Of a stretch of 37,565 bases of DNA, positions 31,981-37,565 are shown piece after piece; positions within the stretch are counted from its first letter, which is position 1; every line of letters begins with the position of its first letter. The notes under the pieces were generated by a model. It ran no database searches and was not told the DNA's origin. It saw only the letters and a list, made by a program, of their open reading frames with translations. Source of the stretch: an uncultured Acidaminococcus sp. GTDB taxonomy: Bacteria; Bacillota; Negativicutes; Acidaminococcales; Acidaminococcaceae. Made by a program: the position numbers and the translations under genes. The stretch is taken from contig OMYF01000022.1 of NCBI GenBank assembly GCA_900315205.1, forward strand, positions 1-37,565. The letters are read 5' to 3'.

Positions 31981-33290
31981 AAATAGTCGCTTAAATTTTT
32001 ACAGACATAGGCTGAATGCGGAGTTTCAGCTCTTTACATAGTTACATGATTCGTTTATATCGGGTCATTTACGGCAGAATTTTTGCCGTCCGCTGTTTCC
32101 GCTTCTTTAAAAACTGCTTGCAAGCTTCCAACTTACCGTAGTTTACGAGTTTTGCAAACCGCTTGATCAATTCCCATTCAGCGTCGAATTTTCTAACCTG
32201 ATGCTGGAGACGGGGTATGGATCTCTTTTACAGTTCTTTTGGGGCGACCCGATTGATTGGGCTGTTGACTGCTCACCCATATCTTGATTCTGTCATTTCA
32301 GCCCTCTTCTCAAGGTAATGTATTCCAGTCAGGCGCAAACCGCTGACCCACATACAAGTCCTTTTAGCCAGCTGCTCTAAGCTACAGGGCCGGTACAAAA
32401 AGTCGCAAAGAAGGCAGACACAGTCATAAATGCGATTGTCTTCATGGTTCTCATGTGATAAGATCAAAGCAGGTGAAGGAACCTTTCGGCTCCCCGGTGG
32501 CTCTGGTTACTTTCTCTTGCTTTGTCGGCGGTTGGAAAGTTTCCAGAGCTTTTTCCTTACTGATTTTAATGTTTTCCAACTATTCCACTTCTGATTCCCT
32601 TATCCTTTATAACGATGGAGATTCTCAAAAACTGCAGCGACAATGCTTTTCATCAGCGCAGAAATTGGTCATGCACCAATCCGACACAACCAGCAGGAAG
32701 CGATTTATTTGAGTAAAAAAGATTTCAGCTCCCCAGTCCCTTGCTAAGGCAATCGAGGCCGAAGCCAATTATTTTGCGACATGTTGTCCGGATTCTTTAG
32801 AAACAGTATTTTCGCTGGCAACAGCTTGTCCGGAATAATCGAAATATTCTATCTTATGCTTTCTGTAGAAGGCAGGAATAAAGAAGATCCCATTGCCAGG
32901 CTGGACCTCGATTACACCAGTGTCACAGGCTTAATCTTTCAGGTCCGCACTCCCTCCGAAAGACGATTGCCTTTGCAAAAGCTATAGGCATAGCCATTAC
33001 CGAGGATATGTGTTGGAAAACGTAGGCTGCCTTATACCCACCAGGACGATAAGGATCTGCCCAAAGATGGTCTGAAAGAGTTTGCCGATGCTCCTGGAAT
33101 TTCATTTTCCAGTTACACCGGTAAAAAAGACTATATAACAGCGTATTTGCACATCTTCTCCATTTATCGTTATCTGAGCTATGAATGAAAGGCGAACCTG
33201 GACAAGTCATCTTCCAAAAATGTGTTCTGTTCCTTTTGTTACAAGGAGATGAAATCTGCCTTGAAGTGCCCCGGCAAGGCCACAAAACCA
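31981..33290. pseudogene. AT-richer region of decayed coding sequence
   Basis: About 1.3 kb without an intact gene. Short peptide-like runs occur in shifting frames on both strands. On the minus strand there is one such stretch near 32273-32467 and one with RKFDAEWELIKRFAKLVNYG near 32090-32200. On the plus strand there are SLAKAIEAEANYFATC near 32740 and LKEFADAPGISFSSYTGKK near 33060-33180. Stops and frame changes break each. I cannot assign a family; decayed mobile-element or plasmid-type genes are the likely source. No terminal inverted repeats were found by eye. Confidence 0.4.
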
Positions 33291-33294
33291 AATA

Positions 33295-33324
33295 TTGAAC
33301 ACTCTTGACAATCATTGATATAAT
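33295..33324 (+). promoter_or_regulatory. Promoter of the two-gene cassette
   Basis: TTGAAC (33295-33300), 18 bases, TATAAT (33319-33324) with TGA in front (extended -10). AGGAGG follows, so the leader is very short. Confidence 0.75.
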
Positions 33325-33346
33325 AATAAAAAAGGAGGTATGTACT

Positions 33347-33502
33347 ATGCAGACAGTGGATAAACCGATCCGAATCAATGCTGACAGCTTAAAAAAACAA
33401 TATGAAGCACATATCTCCCGCTGCCAAAGTATTGCCCGGGAGGTAGAAAAATGGGGAAAGAAAACGAAACCCAATCTGGATTTTCTGAAACAACATCGTT
33501 GA
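33347..33502 (+). CDS. Small basic helical protein, unknown function
   Basis: This 51-residue protein is predicted mostly helical, rich in Lys, Arg and Gln, without a signal peptide or cysteine pairs. A strong AAAGGAGG lies 8 bases ahead of the ATG, right behind a good promoter. Its last 52 bp overlap the next gene in another frame, so the two are certainly linked. I do not recognise the family. Size, charge and gene order would fit an antitoxin or accessory protein, but this is only analogy. Confidence 0.65.
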   Translation: MQTVDKPIRINADSLKKQYEAHISRCQSIAREVEKWGKKTKPNLDFLKQHR

Positions 33503-34236
33503 TTGATTTTCTGTACATAGACGAAGCTAGAGTAGATTCGCTGATATCACAGTTACGAAATGGAACCCTCAGGAGTGTGACCAGGACGGTCGGAACTTCT
33601 GAGGGTTCTTCTTTATCCGGGAAAGGAAACCTGCAGATCGCCAGTGGAAAAATCAAGCATGAAAACAAGTCAAAGGAATCCGCAGCCGAAAAATATGATC
33701 CCTATCACAATAAAATCATACAGCTGCTTCAGGATCTGTCCCTTTCCGTTCAAGATTCTATCGAGGGAATCTATTCAGGCCGACTGGTAAATCTTCGAGG
33801 CAAGGTACGCATCAGGGATATACAGTCTATAAAAGCTTTATTCCCCCTTATGTTAAAAAACCAGAAACTTTTCGGAGTGACTAAAGCAATCGTTCAAACA
33901 CTCAAAGGGATCAGCGACTTTGTCCAGGTACTAAACGATTCTATTGAGCTTTCTGTAGAGCTTCAAGATGGTATACGGATTTCAGGAAATTTGAAAGAGA
34001 ACGGACTTTCCGTTCGGCAGGCTGATCTTGCCCGCACCTACGGAGCAGAACTTCCCGGCGAATGGTATGTAATGGGAATCCTTGACTATACGCCCCGTCA
34101 AAACAGAGCTTTTACCGGCCCTAAGATCCAGTCCATCGAAAATATTATAGATCAGTATACAGATACAGTTCGTGCATTATATTCAGAATCCGCCTATTCC
34201 ATCATACCTGTTCTGATTTTCCGGGAAATCAATTAA
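33451..34236 (+). CDS. Conserved-looking protein of unknown function, second gene of the cassette
   Basis: This 261-residue soluble protein begins its folded part with IDFLYIDEARVDSLISQL, a pattern I associate with uncharacterised families such as DUF6414; I cannot confirm the match. A Ser/Gly/Lys-rich stretch (about 48-85) follows, then alternating helix and strand. No catalytic motif, membrane segment or nucleic-acid-binding motif is obvious. Its start lies inside the 51-codon gene, without an own strong ribosome-binding site, so translation is coupled. Base composition is more AT-rich than the flanking transport genes, suggesting acquisition. Defence or toxin-antitoxin roles are possible but unsupported by any motif. 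Confidence 0.75.
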   Translation: MGKENETQSGFSETTSLIDFLYIDEARVDSLISQLRNGTLRSVTRTVGTSEGSSLSGKGNLQIASGKIKHENKSKESAAEKYDPYHNKIIQLLQDLSLSVQDSIEGIYSGRLVNLRGKVRIRDIQSIKALFPLMLKNQKLFGVTKAIVQTLKGISDFVQVLNDSIELSVELQDGIRISGNLKENGLSVRQADLARTYGAELPGEWYVMGILDYTPRQNRAFTGPKIQSIENIIDQYTDTVRALYSESAYSIIPVLIFREIN

Positions 34237-34386
34237 AAAACGCCGGTATTCGCAGTACCAACGGGGACAGTGTAATCCACCACACCATAAGAAGCTTACT
34301 GCAGTATTTTACTACAGACGGCCTCTTGCAATCCGGCAAAGGAGGAAAAAGATGGCAGATTCCTTCCCCGCCGTAAGGCCCATGGC

Positions 34387-34444
34387 AAAAGGACTGTGGA
34401 TCCCTGCCGGCCGCGCAGGCCGTCACTTCTCCACAGTCCTTTTT
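34387..34444. terminator. Terminator of nhaC (bidirectional)
   Basis: AAAAGGACTGTGGA (34387-34400) pairs perfectly over 14 bp with TCCACAGTCCTTTT (34430-34443). A and T runs on both sides suit both strands. Confidence 0.85.
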
Positions 34445-34487
34445 CCACTGCCGCTGCAGCGCGGCACGCGTATGCGTTGCTATGCTT

Positions 34488-35918
34488 TTATTTTTCGTCC
34501 TTTTCCCGGATCAGGCACAGGCCCGTGTACCCATAGATCAGGGCAAAGATCATGCTGCCGTAGCAAAGTACTGCATAAGGCATGTAGGATACCGTCGGAA
34601 CGCCCAGCGTCGCCGCCATATAGGTACCGGCGACGGACCAGGGAACGAGCGGCACCGCACAGGTACCGGCATCTTCCAGCGTACGGGAAAGCGTTTCAGG
34701 AGCCAGCTTGAATTTCTTGTACAGATCCTGGAACATTTCGCCCGGAATGAGGATCGCCAGATAGGAACTGCCGGTTACGATGCTCATGAAGAGGGTCGAA
34801 CCGACGGTCGCCGCGATCAGGTTGCCCACGGAATTGATGGAATTCTTCACTCTCCCCAGGATGACTTCGATGCAGCCCGCCTTGCTGAAGATCCCGGCAA
34901 AGGCAAAGGCACAGAAGACCAGGAGCACCGTACCCATCATCCCCATCAGACCGCCGCGGTTCAGCAGCGTATTGATGACCTTAAGCGTCTTCACACCGCC
35001 GGCCACAGCAGGGATCATGGAAACATTGAAGCCCTTGACGAAGGCATTGAGGGCGACCTTGAGGGTATAGCCCTGGATGGCCATTCCCATGATGATGGCG
35101 ATGACGGAGGACAGGAGCAGCATCGGGATGGTCGGTTTCTTCGTGTAAGCGCCCCAGAAAATGAGCACCGGGGGCAGCAGCAGGATGGGATTGAAATGGT
35201 AGAGTGCTTCCAGATTCGTCAGCATGGCCGTGACCTGTTCCGGATTGGCGAGAGCGCTGACATCCGTCCGCATGCCCAGGACGGTGTAAACGACGATGCA
35301 GGCGATAGAAGCGGCACCCGTCGTATACATCATGCTGCGGATATGCTTGTAGAGCGTGGTCCCTGCCGCAATCGGCGCAAGGATAGTCGTATCGGACAGA
35401 GGAGACAGTTTGTCTCCGAATACAGCACCCGACAGGACCGCACCGGCCGTGATATCAAGCGGCAGGCCCAGGGCAATGGCAATGCCCATGATGGCCACAC
35501 CGGCTGTACCGGCGGACCCGAAGGATGTCCCCGTAAAAGTGGAAATCACCGCACAGACAAAGAAGGCAGTAACATACAGATAGTGCGGATTGATGATCTG
35601 GATACCATAATAGATCAGAAGAGGGATCGTGCCGGAAATCATCCAGCTGGCAATCATTCCCCCGACGCAGACCATGACGAACAGAGAACCCAGGCTGCTG
35701 TGGATCTTGTCAGAGATGCCCTGGATCATGTCGTTCCAGCCGTAGCCCACCTTTTTGGCAATGATGGCCGCTATGAATGCCGCGGCAATCAGGAGTGCCT
35801 GGATGGGAAGGCCGAATTTGCCGTAGCCCACGCCCAGCAGCAGGAGCATGCCGACAAGCGGGGTCAGCGCTTCCGCAAAAGTCGGTTTCCGAATTGTCTT
35901 TTCTTCCGGTTTTGTCAT
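34488..35918 (-). CDS. nhaC: NhaC-family Na+/H+ antiporter
   Basis: This 476-residue membrane protein exchanges internal Na+ for external H+. Conserved parts include TGTSFGSAGTAGVAIMGIA near residue 130 and the family motif FGDKLSPLSDTT near residue 168. Some NhaC relatives exchange organic anions such as malate and lactate, so antiport of another solute is possible. The start overlaps the stop of the upstream ATC-hydrolase-like gene by four bases (ATGA), meaning coupled translation. Confidence 0.92.
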   Translation of the reverse strand: MTKPEEKTIRKPTFAEALTPLVGMLLLLGVGYGKFGLPIQALLIAAAFIAAIIAKKVGYGWNDMIQGISDKIHSSLGSLFVMVCVGGMIASWMISGTIPLLIYYGIQIINPHYLYVTAFFVCAVISTFTGTSFGSAGTAGVAIMGIAIALGLPLDITAGAVLSGAVFGDKLSPLSDTTILAPIAAGTTLYKHIRSMMYTTGAASIACIVVYTVLGMRTDVSALANPEQVTAMLTNLEALYHFNPILLLPPVLIFWGAYTKKPTIPMLLLSSVIAIIMGMAIQGYTLKVALNAFVKGFNVSMIPAVAGGVKTLKVINTLLNRGGLMGMMGTVLLVFCAFAFAGIFSKAGCIEVILGRVKNSINSVGNLIAATVGSTLFMSIVTGSSYLAILIPGEMFQDLYKKFKLAPETLSRTLEDAGTCAVPLVPWSVAGTYMAATLGVPTVSYMPYAVLCYGSMIFALIYGYTGLCLIREKDEK

Positions 35919-36475
35919 TTCCCCTTTTTCTCCTTCCTCGTAATCGTCATAGCGCAGCCTTTTCCTTCCCCGTCAGCGATGGTCGTCGGGAAATCGATGT
36001 CCACATTGGGGAAAGCGGCGCAGATGGCATAATCGCAGTGCCCCAGCATATCCCGGCAGAACATCTTGATGTCCTCCGGCGAAAGGCCCAGTTCCTGCAG
36101 GGCTTCCACATGCGGACAATGGTTGAAGATCTTGACGGCTTTCTGATCGTCCAGTTCGACGATCTCCTGCTGGAAGACCTGAAGTCCTCCCCTTGACGTC
36201 TGGCCCAGCAGTGCCTCTTTGGGACCCACATTTTCAGCGCCGTATTTTTTGGCGATCTGCTGTCCCTGGTAATACCCGAAATCCCAGCTGCCTTCGCGGA
36301 CCACACGGTTCGCATCCACTTCCGGATACAGCTCTTTCAGCTTTCTCCAGATGAAGTAGACCTGACGTGTCCGGTCCTTATAGGCACTCAGGAGGGCGTC
36401 ATGGAATTCTTCCGGCGTGGCCGGTTCATCGACCCTGCTGGCCTTCATGAATGCTTCGATCTCTTTTTTGCTCAC
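35915..36475 (-). CDS. L-2-amino-thiazoline-4-carboxylate hydrolase-like protein
   Basis: This 186-residue protein resembles the ATC hydrolase family, which opens the thiazoline ring in L-cysteine production from DL-ATC. The C-terminal half carries conserved cysteines in FNHCPHVEALQELGLSPEDIKMFCRDMLGHCDYAICAAFPN. The start is GTG (36475) behind AGGAGAGAGG. It is the first gene of an operon with nhaC, under TTGCTA-N18-TATAAT. Many family members have no known substrate, so a role tied to the antiporter is open. Confidence 0.8.
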   Translation of the reverse strand: MSKKEIEAFMKASRVDEPATPEEFHDALLSAYKDRTRQVYFIWRKLKELYPEVDANRVVREGSWDFGYYQGQQIAKKYGAENVGPKEALLGQTSRGGLQVFQQEIVELDDQKAVKIFNHCPHVEALQELGLSPEDIKMFCRDMLGHCDYAICAAFPNVDIDFPTTIADGEGKGCAMTITRKEKKGK

Positions 36476-36506
36476 TTGACCTCTCTCCTTTGCATTGAAT
36501 TCCTAC

Positions 36507-36536
36507 ATTATACATAAGAAATGGTGCTGATAGCAA
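36507..36536 (-). promoter_or_regulatory. Promoter of the ATC hydrolase-nhaC operon
   Basis: Minus strand TTGCTA (36536-36531), 18 bases, TATAAT (36512-36507). A GACTCC/GGAGTC hairpin lies just upstream (36540-36558). The rest of 36559-36887 shows only short direct repeats of GTGGACA around 36605-36630 and no supported gene. Confidence 0.7.
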
Positions 36537-36887
36537 TAGGACTCCGCAAAGAGGAGTCAAAAATTTTCATTTTGTGCACACCGGCGGCCATATGGACATG
36601 AAGAGTGGACATCAGGTGGACAGTAAGCAGGCAGAAATGACCTGATGGAACGGTTCCAGACAGTAATCATACGAATGTCAGCAAAATCGAAACACCGCAC
36701 AGGCTTTACTCAGGGAACTGGCACAGCCAGCAGCGCTGCATGGCGGAACTTCCGGAAATACTTCCAACCTGGTGCGCACAGCAATAAAGCAAGGTAATTT
36801 TTCGGACTTTCAGTGTGCAGAAAGTGCGCATGCTTAGCTTGACAGTATGATTTCACACGCTTTGGCACGGAACACCATAAAAGCCGA

Positions 36888-36927
36888 AACACCGCATCAG
36901 CTCTTGAAATTGAGCCAATGCGGTGTT
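36888..36927 (-). terminator. Terminator of tmRNA
   Basis: AACACCGCAT (36888-36897) pairs with ATGCGGTGTT (36918-36927), inner GCTC/GAGC stem. The minus-strand tail is TTTCGGCTTTTA. Confidence 0.7.
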
Positions 36928-36969
36928 CTGCATATCGATATGAACTTTGTAAAAGGAACGTCCAAAAAT

Positions 36970-37319
36970 TGGTGGAGATGAGGGGAGTCGAACCCCTGTC
37001 CGAAAACATTGCAATGCAACTTTCTCCGAGCGCATCCACGCATACTTTATTTCGCTGCCTCATCGCCTGCGGGCGGGCTAATCAGCCGCTATCTCGATGG
37101 GTTTCCCGCGGCAGCCTCCGAGAATTGGCCGCCGGGTATCCTGCTAGTGACGTTCACTCCCCCTCAGCAGGAAGGAAGGAAAGGAACGTAGCAAATTTAA
37201 GCTGCTAAAGCGTAAGAATCGTCTGCGTTTATAACGCGTTTCCACCGTTTAACGGGGTTGATGGAATCCCGGCTCGCTTATCACACCACATCTGTCCCCG
37301 TCGAAACCAGTACATCCCC
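36970..37319 (-). ncRNA. ssrA: tmRNA (transfer-messenger RNA)
   Basis: About 350 nt. The 5' end reads GGGGATGTACTGGTTTCGAC and the 3' end carries the tRNA-Ala-like T arm GGTTCGACTCCCC and closes with CTCCACCA (CCA encoded). The proteolysis tag is read near 37226-37197 as ADDSYALAA followed by TAA, ending in the usual ALAA degron; the exact resume codon (GCA at 37226-37224) is by analogy with E. coli. It releases ribosomes stalled on broken mRNA, with SmpB encoded elsewhere. Confidence 0.97.
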
Positions 37320-37340
37320 AGGGTGATGCTTATCATTTGT

Positions 37341-37369
37341 ATCCTATCACACTGGAAGCGATTTGTCCA
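37341..37369 (-). promoter_or_regulatory. ssrA promoter
   Basis: Minus strand TGGACA (37369-37364), 17 bases, TAGGAT (37346-37341) with TGA in front (extended -10). Transcription would start about 15 nt before the mature 5' end, consistent with 5' processing. Confidence 0.65.
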
Positions 37370-37430
37370 CAGATGGACCGGTGCGGGTATGTGTCAACAA
37401 GTTCTCGGTCAAGACCTTTTCATCGAATAG

Positions 37431-37565
37431 TTATTCACCAATCAGATATTTCTGTTGCTCGTTTGAGTAATCTGTTCCCACAGCACTGCTTACCAGCACA
37501 AGGCCTGCGCCAGACGCCCCATCGGGCTGCTGCTCGGCCCATAATTGGCTATGCGGCCATGGCAC
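37431..37565 (-). CDS. Possible 3' end of a gene running off the window
   Basis: An open frame enters from the right edge and ends with TAA at 37433-37431, giving 44 residues ending GLVLVSSAVGTDYSNEQQKYLIGE. No family is recognised and another minus-strand frame stays open nearly as long, so the call is weak. Confidence 0.3.
   Translation of the reverse strand: MPWPHSQLWAEQQPDGASGAGLVLVSSAVGTDYSNEQQKYLIGE

Noticed and set aside
33305..33310. TTGACA as -35 box of the two-gene cassette
   Set aside because: It is only 8 bases from TATAAT at 33319; TTGAAC at 33295 has the correct 18-base spacing.
34352..34711. Plus-strand frame with a good AAAGGAGG site before ATG 34352
   Set aside because: The frame runs through the nhaC terminator hairpin and then antisense into nhaC; no recognisable protein. 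At most a relic start.
34482..36032. 516-codon plus-strand frame opposite nhaC
   Set aside because: Antisense shadow with highly skewed composition.
36710..37063. 117-codon minus-strand frame
   Set aside because: It overlaps the 3' end of the tmRNA and its terminator.

Overview
The window looks like chromosomal DNA from an anaerobic, GC-rich member of the Firmicutes. The class Negativicutes (an Acidaminococcus- or Phascolarctobacterium-like organism) is my best guess. It rests on gene content: several sodium- or proton-coupled organic-acid carriers, a biotin-domain-free carboxyltransferase subunit of the pyruvate carboxylase/oxaloacetate decarboxylase type, a greA-lysS operon whose LysRS carries an extra C-terminal tRNA-binding domain, feoAB, and strong AGGAGG ribosome-binding sites. 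No 16S or taxonomic marker is present, so this is an inference.

Layout, left to right. A dicarboxylate/amino-acid symporter (349-1659, +) converges on an orphan PglX-type DNA adenine methyltransferase (5107-1886, -). Between pglX and lysS lies a compact element I read as an undescribed small RNA (about 5230-5356, +), with a good promoter, three successive hairpins and a T-run. Then come greA-lysS (-), a class A penicillin-binding protein (+), and a MerR-type regulator fused to a zinc-ribbon/methyltransferase-like C-terminus (-), which is divergent from a lone hisD-family dehydrogenase (+). Next are the carboxyltransferase subunit (-), a second dicarboxylate symporter overlapping an alpha/beta hydrolase (+), a small membrane-anchored protein with a decayed partial duplicate, a TSCPD-domain protein and a PhzF-like isomerase (+). 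On the minus strand follow an MBL-hydrolase - CdaR-type regulator - GntP permease operon and a MATE exporter. A metal block holds a P1B-type ATPase with a separately encoded HMA domain, feoAB and an ArsR-type sensor. The stretch 31980-34240 is visibly AT-richer: it holds decayed sequence and an intact two-gene cassette of unknown function. NhaC with an ATC-hydrolase-like protein and tmRNA (ssrA) close the window.

The most unusual signal is not a gene. At least five intergenic arrays are built of degenerate 7-bp units in strict register. Several switch at a shared junction (GATTGCAGC) into degenerate 8-bp units of the AGCATCAA type. They favour junctions between convergent genes and lie near a recurring hairpin of the GCTGTGAAAA...TTTTCACAGC type. 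One array keeps phase for 25 heptamers (13712-13886); another keeps phase for 13 heptamers and then octamers (19480-19618).

Functionally the window is dominated by uptake and efflux of organic acids, metals and sodium, with local regulators next to their probable targets. Orientations and spacings suggest short operons: greA-lysS, symporter-hydrolase, MBL-cdaR-gntP, hma-ATPase, feoA-feoB and ATC hydrolase-nhaC. Most end in clear stem-loop terminators.
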